Of a DNA stretch of 64,000 nucleotides, positions 26,287-34,762 are shown piece after piece. Position 1 is the first letter of the stretch. Each line of letters opens with the position of its first letter. This DNA comes from Chryseobacterium sp. H1D6B. Its GTDB lineage: Bacteria > Bacteroidota > Bacteroidia > Flavobacteriales > Weeksellaceae. Made by a program: the position numbers and the translations under genes. The notes beneath the pieces are model-generated. The model made no database searches and was not told where the DNA came from. It saw nothing but the letters and a program-made list of their open reading frames with translations. The stretch covers positions 1,550,001 through 1,614,000 of the forward strand of contig NZ_JARXVJ010000001.1 in the NCBI RefSeq assembly GCF_029892445.1, in the 5' to 3' direction.

Positions 26287-26808
26287 TTAAGCATCTTTAA
26301 CAGTTATTTCTTCAACTCCAGTATCAATCAGCAATTGCTTTATAGATTCTACATCCTCAGTTACAAATTCCATCATGAATTTATCATCTGTTGTTCTCGG
26401 GTCTGGATTTTGTGCAGGAGCTCCAGGATACATCTTATTTCTTACTAAGAAAGTAAGAGACATCATGTGAGCGGCACAGAATACCATTAATTCGAACATT
26501 GGTACTACGAAGGCAGGCATGTTATGTCCCCAGTCAAAAGCGGGTTTACCACCGATATTTTGAGGCCAGTCATGATTCATTACATACCAAGTTACTGTTG
26601 CCCCGATTGTAACACCGTAAAGAGCGTAGAAAAAGGCAGCATCAGAAATTCTGGTTTTCTTTAACCCTAAAGCCTTATCTAGTCCGTGAACAGGAAATGG
26701 AGTGTACACTTCGTGTATTTTAATTCCTTTATCGTTGAATGCTTTAACGCCGTTCATTAAATCGTCGTCATCAGCATAAAGTCCGTATACAATTTTAGTG
26801 GTGCTCAT
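26287..26808 (-). CDS. actD: Alternative complex III subunit ActD (DUF3341)
   Basis: A subunit of about 173 residues. An N-terminal soluble domain (KIVYGLYADDDDLMNGVKAF, IHEVYTPFPVHGLDKALGL) precedes two membrane helices (AFFYALYGVTIGATVTWYV; MPAFVVPMFELMVFCAAHM). A short cytoplasmic tail follows. This is the DUF3341 layout of ActD. I chose the ATG at 26808 (MSTTK), which overlaps the 3' end of actC by 14 nt. The longer in-frame start at 26835 would overlap by 41 nt. Confidence 0.92.
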   Translation of the reverse strand: MSTTKIVYGLYADDDDLMNGVKAFNDKGIKIHEVYTPFPVHGLDKALGLKKTRISDAAFFYALYGVTIGATVTWYVMNHDWPQNIGGKPAFDWGHNMPAFVVPMFELMVFCAAHMMSLTFLVRNKMYPGAPAQNPDPRTTDDKFMMEFVTEDVESIKQLLIDTGVEEITVKDA

Positions 26809-28192
26809 CTCCTTCTTTTGATTTATAAGTTTCACCTGAGATTTTCAAAATCGATTTTAATTCAGCCTGTGCAATTACAGGGAATGTTCTTGCGTATAAT
26901 AAGAATAATACTGAGAAGAACCCGATTGTTCCTAAATATACACCTACGTCGATAATAGTCGGCTTAAACATTGTCCAAGATCCTGGTAAATAATCTCTTG
27001 AAAGGTTGATAACAATGATATCAAAACGCTCAAACCACATACCGATGTTGATAATTAATGCAACAATAAATGTCCAGATAATATTCGTTCTTGCTTTTTT
27101 GAACCAGAAAGAAGCCGGAATAATTAAGTTACAAGTGATCAATGCCCAGAAAGCCCACCAGTAAGGTCCTGTTGCTGCACCTGGAGAAAGATACGTAAAA
27201 TCTTCAAATCTAGATCCAGAATACCATCCGATGAAATATTCAGTTGCATATGCTACCGTTACCATACCCCCTGTTACTACAATTACAATATTCATAATTT
27301 CGATATGGTACATCGTAATATATTCTTCTAGGTGACAAACTTTTCTAGCAATTAACAATAGAGTCTGTACCATTGCAAATCCTGAGAAAATTGCTCCAGC
27401 AACGAAGTAAGGAGGATAGATCGTAGAGTGCCATCCTTTAATAACTGAAGTTGCGAAGTCAAAAGATACGGTAGTGTGTACTGAGAATACAAGTGGTGTT
27501 GCTAAACCTGCTAATACCAAAGATAATTCTTCGAATCTCTGCCAGTGTTTTGCTTTACCACCCCAACCGAATGCTAAGAATGTGTAAATTTTTCTTGTCC
27601 AAGGAGTTTTTGCTCTATCTCTGATCATTGCAAAGTCAGGGATCAATCCCATAAACCAGAACACTGTAGATACAGAGAAATACGTAGAGATTGCAAATAC
27701 GTCCCAAAGTAGAGGAGAGTTAAAGTTCCCCCAAAGAGAACCGAACTGGTTTGGAAGAGGGAAAACCCAATATCCTACCCAAACTCTACCCATGTGGATT
27801 ACGGGGAAGATTGCTGCCTGAACAACGGCGAAGATTGTCATCGCTTCTGCTGAACGGTTTACAGACATTCTCCAACGCTGTCTAAATAATAATAATACTG
27901 CGGAGATTAGGGTTCCGGCGTGACCGATACCTACCCACCATACGAAGTTGGTAATATCCCAACCCCAGTTAATAGTTCTATTAAGCCCCCATGCTCCAAT
28001 ACCTGTCCCGATAGTATAAGCGATACAGCCGAATCCGTAGATGAAAAGAACTAGGGCTGCATATAGTGAAACCCACCATAATTTTCCTGCTCTTTCTTCG
28101 ATAGGTCGTGCAATATCCTCTGTGATATCGTGATAAGTTTTGTGACCAATAATTAGAGGTTCCCTTATCGGAGCTTCGTAATGTCCTGACAT
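26795..28192 (-). CDS. actC: Alternative complex III NrfD-like quinol-binding subunit ActC
   Basis: A 465-residue integral membrane protein with about ten helices, homologous to NrfD/PsrC. In ACIII it provides the quinol oxidation site and a proton path. Conserved stretches include WGWDITNFVWWVGIGHAGTLIS, FPVIHMGR, WFMGLIPDF, SFDFATSVIKGWHSTIYPPYFV and MWFERFDIIV. It follows actB by 18 nt and overlaps actD. Confidence 0.96.
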   Translation of the reverse strand: MSGHYEAPIREPLIIGHKTYHDITEDIARPIEERAGKLWWVSLYAALVLFIYGFGCIAYTIGTGIGAWGLNRTINWGWDITNFVWWVGIGHAGTLISAVLLLFRQRWRMSVNRSAEAMTIFAVVQAAIFPVIHMGRVWVGYWVFPLPNQFGSLWGNFNSPLLWDVFAISTYFSVSTVFWFMGLIPDFAMIRDRAKTPWTRKIYTFLAFGWGGKAKHWQRFEELSLVLAGLATPLVFSVHTTVSFDFATSVIKGWHSTIYPPYFVAGAIFSGFAMVQTLLLIARKVCHLEEYITMYHIEIMNIVIVVTGGMVTVAYATEYFIGWYSGSRFEDFTYLSPGAATGPYWWAFWALITCNLIIPASFWFKKARTNIIWTFIVALIINIGMWFERFDIIVINLSRDYLPGSWTMFKPTIIDVGVYLGTIGFFSVLFLLYARTFPVIAQAELKSILKISGETYKSKEGDEHH

Positions 28193-28210
28193 TTTTTACC
28201 TATTTATTAT

Positions 28211-31200
28211 TTAAACTTTGTTTTCTTTTCTATTTCTCACTTTTGTATGGTAGAATACATTTGGTTTAGTTCCAATTTCTTCTAACAACGTATATCTTCT
28301 CTTGTCGTTGTAAAGAGCTCTTACCTCAGATGATTTGTCATTCATATCTCCGAATTTCATCGCTCCTGTAGAACAAGCTTTAGAACAAGCTGTCTGGAAT
28401 TCTCCATCTTGAATTCTTCTACCTTCCTTCTTGGCCTCAAGAATAGTATTCTGAGTCATTTGGATACACATAGAACATTTTTCCATTACCCCTCTTGTTC
28501 TTACAACAACATCCGGGTTTAGAACCATTCTTCCTAAATCATTATTTTGATTAAAATCAAATTTATCATTTAAGTTATATGTGAACCAGTTAAAACGTCT
28601 TACTTTATACGGACAGTTATTTGCACAGTATCTTGTACCGATACATCTGTTGTATGCCATCATATTCTGTCCCTGCTTACCGTGAGAAGTTGCCGCTACC
28701 GGACATACAGTTTCACAAGGAGCATGGTTACAGTGCTGACACATTACCGGCTGGAAAATCACATCAGGACTTTCGTTTGGCTGGATAAGGATGTCGTATA
28801 AATTAGGTACATTTAATCCTCTTTCAATTCCTTCTTTAGTTTCAATCTTTTCTTTAGCAGAATAGTAACGGTCAATTCTTAACCAATACATATCTCTGGA
28901 CATTCTGATCTCTTCTTTACCTACAACAGGAACGTTGTTTTCTGCCTGGCAGGCAATAATACAAGCTCCACATCCAGTACAAGAGTTCAAGTCAACAGAT
29001 AAATTGAAATGAGGACCGTCTGTATCATCAAAAGCATCCCAAAGGTCAATTTTACCTGCTGGAAGTGCTCCGCTGATCGTGTGATATTCCAAAGGCTTAT
29101 TCCATCCTTTGTGTTCATCATCAAATGCAACATTTAAGAAATCTGCTAAAGGTACTTCTTTAGCGATCTCATAACGTCCCATCAAAGTATTCTGAAGCTG
29201 AATACCGGCAAATTCATGATCTTCACCAGTTTTCTCTAATTTAACATTAGATACGACTAAGTTTGAACCATCAAATAAAGGATAAGCATTTACCCCTGTA
29301 TCTGCAGTAGCTCCAGAATCTTTTTTACCATATCCAAGAGCAAGACCTACAGATCCGTCTGCCTGTCCAGGCTGGATAAATACGGGTACGTTTTCTATTT
29401 TTACTCCATTTACTGTAAGATTTACAATAGAACCATCCAATTGCATTCTTGCATTAAGATCGTTTTCTATCCCTAATCTCTCAGCATCTTTAGGAGAAAT
29501 TGTCAAGTAGTTATCCCAAGACATTCTAGTCAATGGATCTGGTAATTCCTGAAGCCAAGGGTTGTTAGCTTGAGTACCGTCTCCCATAGAAGTCTTAGTG
29601 TATAATACTAATTCTAAATCTGAAGGTTTAAGACTTCCTAATTCAGCAACAGCCTGTACAGCATTTCCTCCTGTGTAAGACAACATGGTTGCATTATTAG
29701 AAGCGATAATACCGTTATATAAAGCTTTGTTGAAAGTAGTAGCTCCTAATAAAGAAGCAGAACTAGCTTTTAAATAATCATAATAATTATTAGCCGCATT
29801 GTTTTTACCGTTTTTCCAAACTAGTAAAGATTCTTCGATCTGTCTAGATTTATAGATCTTTTGAATTGTAGGCTGCATTAATGTATAAACTCCAGTCTGA
29901 GGTTCGATATCTCCCCAAGACTCCAGCCAGTTAGCTACTGGAATTACAGCTTTCGCTGCTTTATACATTTCGTTTTTCTTATCAGCAACTGCGATTACAT
30001 AAGGAACTTTTGATAAAGATTTCTTGAAATCCTGACCTTTATGGTGAGAATAAATAGGATCTACATTGTTAGCGATCAATACACCAACCTGTCCACCATT
30101 TACCCATCCTAAGAATTCCTCATATCTAGCTTTGTCAAATTCTTTTAAGAAATTAGCTTTACCAGTGAAAGCTACAGAATTTAATTTTTGGTTGATTAAG
30201 TGTGCTAAAACCTGAGCTCCTTTAGAACCGTCAGCTAAAACAACAGCTTTCGCTCCTTTGGCAATTAATTCTTTAGCGATTTCAGAAGCAACCTTATCAG
30301 ATGTTCCACTTCCTACAACTGCATTGTAAACTTCAACTAGCGTTTTGTTTACTGCACTTGGTTTCAGTTTATATCTTGAATCTGCACTAGCACCAGTTAA
30401 AGACATGTTAGACTCCACCTGAATGTGTCTAAGCATATTTGCTCCCGGTTTTCTTGCTGCTGCGTATGATGTTTCTAAACTTCCCGCGTTGTAATCTCCT
30501 AAGAAATCTGCGTGGAATGAAACTACAAGCTCAGTACCAAAAAGATCATAAACAGGCAGCGCTCTTTGTCCGAATACTTCCTGAGCCGCATCTAATGCTG
30601 CAGAATAAGGGAAAGCATCATAAGTTACTAATTCAGCTGTAGGATATTTTGCTTTGAAATCTGCAAATAACTTTTTGAAAGTAGGTGATGCAAAAGAATG
30701 GGATAAAAGAACAATCTTTTTACCAGCTGCTTTAGCCTCTTCTAATCCTTTAAGAACAAAATCATCTACTTTGTCGAAAGTTTCGTCCTTACCATCAAGT
30801 TTAGGCTGTTTTACTTTATCGTTATCATAAAGAGAAAGTACACTTGCCTGAGCTCTTGCATTTGTTTTACCTAAATCCTTTGCTGCTGGATTCGGATCAA
30901 TCTTGATTGGTCTTCCTTCGCGGGTTTTTACTAAAACACTAGCGAAATCGAAACCGTCAAAATATGTTGAAGCGTAATAATTAGGAACTCCCGGAATAAT
31001 GTCATGCGGTTTTACCACATAAGGAATTGTCTTAATTACCGGAGCTTCACAAGCAGCTAAAGTTACCGCTGCAGTGGAGAATCCTAGTAGCTTTAAGAAA
31101 TCTCTTCTTGAAGTACTTGATCCATTTTTCTCAGCATCTCCAAGGAAATCTTCTACTGGAATCTCATCCTGAAACTCTTTTTGAGCTAGTTTATGATTTA

Positions 31201-31255
31201 AACTAGGATCTTTAAGTTCATGAATACTTCTAAATTGTATTTTGTTTGAAGCCAT
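28211..31255 (-). CDS. actB: Alternative complex III Fe-S subunit ActB
   Basis: A 1014-residue periplasmic subunit, a fusion of a molybdopterin-oxidoreductase-like part (residues about 80-740, cofactor not expected) and a C-terminal four-cluster ferredoxin domain. The ferredoxin motifs are CTGCGACIIACQAENNVPVVG, CQHCNHAPCETVCPVAA, CIGTRYCANNCPYK and CSMCIQM/CSKACSTGAM. The N-terminus carries a twin-arginine motif (SRRDFLK, Arg50-Arg51) followed by a lipobox (LAAC, Cys69). Tat export with lipid anchoring is therefore likely. It lies between actA and actC. Confidence 0.96.
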   Translation of the reverse strand: MASNKIQFRSIHELKDPSLNHKLAQKEFQDEIPVEDFLGDAEKNGSSTSRRDFLKLLGFSTAAVTLAACEAPVIKTIPYVVKPHDIIPGVPNYYASTYFDGFDFASVLVKTREGRPIKIDPNPAAKDLGKTNARAQASVLSLYDNDKVKQPKLDGKDETFDKVDDFVLKGLEEAKAAGKKIVLLSHSFASPTFKKLFADFKAKYPTAELVTYDAFPYSAALDAAQEVFGQRALPVYDLFGTELVVSFHADFLGDYNAGSLETSYAAARKPGANMLRHIQVESNMSLTGASADSRYKLKPSAVNKTLVEVYNAVVGSGTSDKVASEIAKELIAKGAKAVVLADGSKGAQVLAHLINQKLNSVAFTGKANFLKEFDKARYEEFLGWVNGGQVGVLIANNVDPIYSHHKGQDFKKSLSKVPYVIAVADKKNEMYKAAKAVIPVANWLESWGDIEPQTGVYTLMQPTIQKIYKSRQIEESLLVWKNGKNNAANNYYDYLKASSASLLGATTFNKALYNGIIASNNATMLSYTGGNAVQAVAELGSLKPSDLELVLYTKTSMGDGTQANNPWLQELPDPLTRMSWDNYLTISPKDAERLGIENDLNARMQLDGSIVNLTVNGVKIENVPVFIQPGQADGSVGLALGYGKKDSGATADTGVNAYPLFDGSNLVVSNVKLEKTGEDHEFAGIQLQNTLMGRYEIAKEVPLADFLNVAFDDEHKGWNKPLEYHTISGALPAGKIDLWDAFDDTDGPHFNLSVDLNSCTGCGACIIACQAENNVPVVGKEEIRMSRDMYWLRIDRYYSAKEKIETKEGIERGLNVPNLYDILIQPNESPDVIFQPVMCQHCNHAPCETVCPVAATSHGKQGQNMMAYNRCIGTRYCANNCPYKVRRFNWFTYNLNDKFDFNQNNDLGRMVLNPDVVVRTRGVMEKCSMCIQMTQNTILEAKKEGRRIQDGEFQTACSKACSTGAMKFGDMNDKSSEVRALYNDKRRYTLLEEIGTKPNVFYHTKVRNRKENKV

Positions 31256-31277
31256 TTATACTTCTAATTTTTAGTTA

Positions 31278-32636
31278 TTAATAATGACATTTACCACACT
31301 CAAGACCTCCAATTGCATCTACTGTGATTTTTCCTCCATCTTTTGGATACTGCTTTTTAAGCTTGTCATGTAGATTCTTGAAGTACTCTTTATTATAACC
31401 GTTGTTCATATCAACTTCCGTTGTTCTGTGACATTCGATACACCATCCCATGGTGAAGTCATTGGCCATTTGAACAACATTCATTGTATCAATTTTTCCG
31501 TGACAAGCTTTACAAACAACATCTATTTTATTATTTGGATTTTTCTTGTTGAACGAATTGATGATAGCCTGCTCACCAGCTACAACGTGCTGAGAGTGGT
31601 TGAAGTAAACGAAATCCGGCATATTGTGGATTCTAGTCCATTCTACTGGCTCAGCTTTACCTGTATACTGTTGTTTTTCAGGATTCCAGCCCGTATGTTC
31701 GTAAATCTTCTTGATTTCACCGTCATAGAATGCTTTGTCTTTTCCTGGCTCGAGATATTTACCGTTGTATTCAGAGATAGTTCTGTGACAGTTCATACAA
31801 ACATTCATAGAAGGAATTTCTGATACTTTACCGTATTTAGCACTAGAGTGACATAATTGACAGTCAATTTTATTTTCTCCAGCGTGGATCTTATGAGAGA
31901 AGTAGATAGGCTGTTCAGGTTTATAACCCTTATAAACACCAATCCACATCAACCAGTTCCAAATTCCGTACGTAGCAAGAATAGCTAGTATAACTAGTGC
32001 TCCCTTACCTACATAATGGAATTTTTTGTAGATCTCGCTGAAAGATTTTACTCTTGTTTCATTAAGCCCTGCAAGGTCTTCAGACTGGCCTAATTTAACT
32101 AATTGTCTTAGTTTTATTAAGATCCAAACAAGTAACGCTGCAATTGCTAAAAGTGAAATAATAACAATACTCGTCGTTGTTTTGTCTGCCGGAGCAGCCG
32201 CTGCGCCGTCTGCTGCAGGAGTTGTTTCCGCTGTTTTTGGCGGTTCCGGAGCAGGAGGATTAGTAGTGAAAGCTAAAATGTCGTCTATATCCTTATCTGT
32301 AAGATTTGGAAAGACCTGCATTTCAGTCTTATTAAATTTTTCGAAAATCTCATTGGCGTACTTGTCGCCAGATGCTCTCAGAGCTTTGTTGTCCTTGATC
32401 CACTTATGAAGCCAATCTTTGTCTACGCCACCCTCTGTCTTTACACGTTCTACAATCCCCTTCAAAGGAGGTCCTACAACCTGTTTGTCTAATGCGTGGC
32501 ACGCCGTACAATTTGCTTTAAAAAGTTTCTCACCGTTTTTAGGATCGCCGTCTTGCCCGTAAATTGAAGCACTGGTCGACAACAATAACCCTATTGCAAT
32601 CAGCCCTTTTTTATAATGCTTTCTCCAACTAATCAT
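31278..32636 (-). CDS. actA: Alternative complex III multihaem cytochrome ActA, six haem sites
   Basis: A 452-residue multihaem cytochrome c. It contains six CxxCH motifs. One lies in an N-terminal cytochrome-c-like domain (NCTACHALDKQVVGP, residues 43-47). Five lie in the C-terminal cytochrome-c3/class III-like domain (CQLCH, CMNCH, CKACH, CIECH, CGKCH). Between them are an Ala/Pro/Thr linker and two hydrophobic segments (about residues 155-175 and 205-230). A signal peptide opens the protein. It is the first gene of the operon. A -7 element TATTTTTG lies at 32683-32690 (minus), without a well-spaced -33 box. Confidence 0.95.
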   Translation of the reverse strand: MISWRKHYKKGLIAIGLLLSTSASIYGQDGDPKNGEKLFKANCTACHALDKQVVGPPLKGIVERVKTEGGVDKDWLHKWIKDNKALRASGDKYANEIFEKFNKTEMQVFPNLTDKDIDDILAFTTNPPAPEPPKTAETTPAADGAAAAPADKTTTSIVIISLLAIAALLVWILIKLRQLVKLGQSEDLAGLNETRVKSFSEIYKKFHYVGKGALVILAILATYGIWNWLMWIGVYKGYKPEQPIYFSHKIHAGENKIDCQLCHSSAKYGKVSEIPSMNVCMNCHRTISEYNGKYLEPGKDKAFYDGEIKKIYEHTGWNPEKQQYTGKAEPVEWTRIHNMPDFVYFNHSQHVVAGEQAIINSFNKKNPNNKIDVVCKACHGKIDTMNVVQMANDFTMGWCIECHRTTEVDMNNGYNKEYFKNLHDKLKKQYPKDGGKITVDAIGGLECGKCHY

Positions 32637-32682
32637 TTAAATTATCTTATGTTAGTAAATATTGAACATTGAATCAATTCGG

Positions 32683-32690
32683 CAAAAATA
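32683..32690 (-). promoter_or_regulatory. -7 element of the act operon
   Basis: TATTTTTG on the minus strand, 46 nt before the actA ATG. The nearest TTTG is 30 nt further upstream, too far for a textbook -33 element, so support is moderate. Confidence 0.4.
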
Positions 32691-32773
32691 ATATTTTTAA
32701 CACTAATTTAACGGCATATACAAAGGGTAAAATATCATTTGCGTTTAATTTGTATTGATTCTAAATAACTCTG

Positions 32774-32805
32774 TTTGGTATAATTTTTTAATTTGTATAA
32801 ATTTG
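32774..32805 (+). promoter_or_regulatory. Promoter of the SPOR protein gene
   Basis: TTTG (32774-32777), 20 nt and TAAATTTG (32798-32805). Only 15 nt separate the -7 element from the ATG at 32821, so the leader is very short. Confidence 0.7.
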
Positions 32806-32820
32806 CGGAAACAAGTTTAA

Positions 32821-33357
32821 ATGAAAAATTTGATTAAAATATTTTCGGTATTATCTCTATTAGGGTTTTATAATATTGAAGCACAGCAGGTTGTAAAGAG
32901 AGATACAGTGTCTGGAACGGAGCTTATTATGTCTATGGATCCTAAAGTAAAAGACGCTTTGGAGAATTTAGAAGAGAAATGTTCTAAAGTTGCGGTCAGC
33001 AGTTCTTCAAATACTGAAGATGATAATTCTTATACGAAGCCTACAAAAATATATGTTCCAAGCCGAGAACTTACAAATGCTGAAGTTTGTAGAAAGAATC
33101 CTAGAATTTTGGGATACAAAATTCAAATCACAACTGTAAAAAGTAACGAAGAGGCTAATGAAGTCAAATCATATTTCAGAAGAAGGTTTCCAAATTTGAA
33201 AGTTGAGACAGATGCTTCCTTAAGACCCAATTATAAAATTTTAGCAGGAAGTTATTTTACTAAGCAGAGCGCCGCTTCTGATCTTTCGAAAGTTAGAGAA
33301 TATTTTAAATCTGCAATTGCTGTACAATATAGAATTTTTTGTGCTGAGGCCAAGTAA
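32821..33357 (+). CDS. SPOR-domain exported protein
   Basis: A 178-residue protein with a signal peptide (MKNLIKIFSVLSLLGFYNIEA). The C-terminal 75 residues form a SPOR-like domain (GYKIQITTVKSNEEANEVKSYF, then PNYKILAGSYFTKQSAASDLSK). SPOR domains bind glycan strands lacking stem peptides, typically at division septa. The middle is a short Ser/Asp/Asn linker. Three cysteines are present (two in the mature middle, one near the C-terminus) and may form disulfides. A role in cell-wall remodelling is inferred from the domain. Confidence 0.85.
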   Translation: MKNLIKIFSVLSLLGFYNIEAQQVVKRDTVSGTELIMSMDPKVKDALENLEEKCSKVAVSSSSNTEDDNSYTKPTKIYVPSRELTNAEVCRKNPRILGYKIQITTVKSNEEANEVKSYFRRRFPNLKVETDASLRPNYKILAGSYFTKQSAASDLSKVREYFKSAIAVQYRIFCAEAK

Positions 33358-33378
33358 GATTTAATTTTTATAAAAAGT

Positions 33379-33407
33379 AAAGCTGAGAGGATTCCTCTCA
33401 GCTTTTT
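33379..33407. terminator. Terminator between the SPOR gene and the DUF6080-like gene
   Basis: The 12-bp perfect stem AAAGCTGAGAGG/CCTCTCAGCTTT has a 3-nt loop followed by T on the plus strand. It also lies at the 3' end of the minus-strand membrane protein gene, so it may serve both. Confidence 0.8.
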
Positions 33408-34681
33408 TATTTGTAATGTTTGTTTAAAAACCAGAAAAACTCTGTCATTCTTAAATAGTTGTTGAGTGATAAGTAAATAAATAAAATGAATACGGTCAAT
33501 AGTAAAAACGAAACAATTTTCGGTGATGATCTGTAAGAGTAAAACAGCCAGCCCAAGAGAAGAGGGTAGATAAAAATAAAGTGACCGCCATAAATATAAG
33601 AGGTGTGGAGGCCAAATCTCATGATGCAGTGGATGATGATATCAAAGACAAATGAGATCAATAAAATTTGAACAAGCTTATTTTTGAAATTTTTAAGATA
33701 GCTCCAAATTATTAAAATTAAGAGCACTGCAATAAATATATATGGAACCCAAGATGAATAAGCATCCATAATTAAAGCTTCAAAATCAAAACCCTTCATA
33801 CTATGTTTATCACGGATCATAAAGTTTGAAAATAGGATATTTCCGCCAAAAAAGAATGAGAGGATCATATCCCAAGTAGGGGTTGATTTTACGTTAGAAA
33901 ACTTTTCATATTGTTCCCCCGTTTTATGTAAAATATTTTGATATTTAAAGTCGATTCTGTTTAAGTAAAGAATTATAAAACAGAGACATGTGAAGGTGAT
34001 CCTGAAAACTGCATTCCCGAATTTCCTCCAATTTTTGAATATTTTTTTTTCAAATAATACCGGAATGAAAACTTTTACAAGATTGGTTACGGTAAGACCT
34101 CCAATAGATATTCCTGCTAAAGTAAGAGCTAAAGCGGGTATTTTCTCTTCTTTTTTCAGCTTTATCGCGGCGTAATGATTATATAAAGTGAGCAAAAATA
34201 AAGTATAGGTGAAGTTTTCTGGTGTAAATGAAAGTAGAATATTTGTTGAAAAAACAGCGTAGAATGCTATAATTATCAGGCTGATGAGAAGAGGTAGTTT
34301 AATAATGTTTTTTAAATATTTAAAAACCTGCAATATACTTAAGCTTACTGTAATATTGCTGAACCAGGCTAAAGTTAACCGGAATGTAGAGTCTGTTTTG
34401 CCGTTTGAAATAAGTAAAGCTAATTCTCTTACCCAATTAAAGAAATAATAGGCGAGGGGGTGTCTTTCAAAGCTTCCTCCGGTCATTACGATCGCCCGAT
34501 TATCGAAGCTAAAATAAGCATCCCATGGAATTCTGTCATCAAAAATTATCCTGTAGTTAAGGGCTATGTATGAGCCTAGAATTCCATAAGATACTATGAA
34601 AAATATAAATACTGCCCATTCAGTGAATGAAGACGGGAATATTAATTTGAAAAGATTGAAAAATTTAGATTTAACTGACAC
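33407..34681 (-). CDS. Polytopic membrane protein (DUF6080-like, GT-C-like topology)
   Basis: A 424-residue protein with about ten hydrophobic segments. Its hydrophilic patch after the first helix contains DDRIPWDAYFSFDNRAIVMTGG and SFERHPLAYYFF. A loop with an acidic pair after the first helix is reminiscent of GT-C membrane glycosyltransferases. The block also resembles DUF6080 proteins of Bacteroidota as I remember them. Function is not established. The start codon is GTG (34681). A TATTTTTG element lies at 34700-34707 (minus), squeezed between the start and the terminator of the neighbouring gene. Confidence 0.6.
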   Translation of the reverse strand: MSVKSKFFNLFKLIFPSSFTEWAVFIFFIVSYGILGSYIALNYRIIFDDRIPWDAYFSFDNRAIVMTGGSFERHPLAYYFFNWVRELALLISNGKTDSTFRLTLAWFSNITVSLSILQVFKYLKNIIKLPLLISLIIIAFYAVFSTNILLSFTPENFTYTLFLLTLYNHYAAIKLKKEEKIPALALTLAGISIGGLTVTNLVKVFIPVLFEKKIFKNWRKFGNAVFRITFTCLCFIILYLNRIDFKYQNILHKTGEQYEKFSNVKSTPTWDMILSFFFGGNILFSNFMIRDKHSMKGFDFEALIMDAYSSWVPYIFIAVLLILIIWSYLKNFKNKLVQILLISFVFDIIIHCIMRFGLHTSYIYGGHFIFIYPLLLGWLFYSYRSSPKIVSFLLLTVFILFIYLSLNNYLRMTEFFWFLNKHYK

Positions 34682-34711
34682 TTGTTAAAAAGTTTTTTGC
34701 AAAAATAAAAT

Positions 34712-34739
34712 AAAAAACCCACCAAATCTGGTGGGTTTT
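34712..34739 (-). terminator. Terminator of the T9SS repeat-protein gene
   Basis: The 11-bp perfect stem AAAACCCACCA/TGGTGGGTTTT with a 4-nt loop is followed on the minus strand by a T-rich run. Confidence 0.8.
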
Positions 34740-34762
34740 GAAATATAATAGTTCTAAAATTA

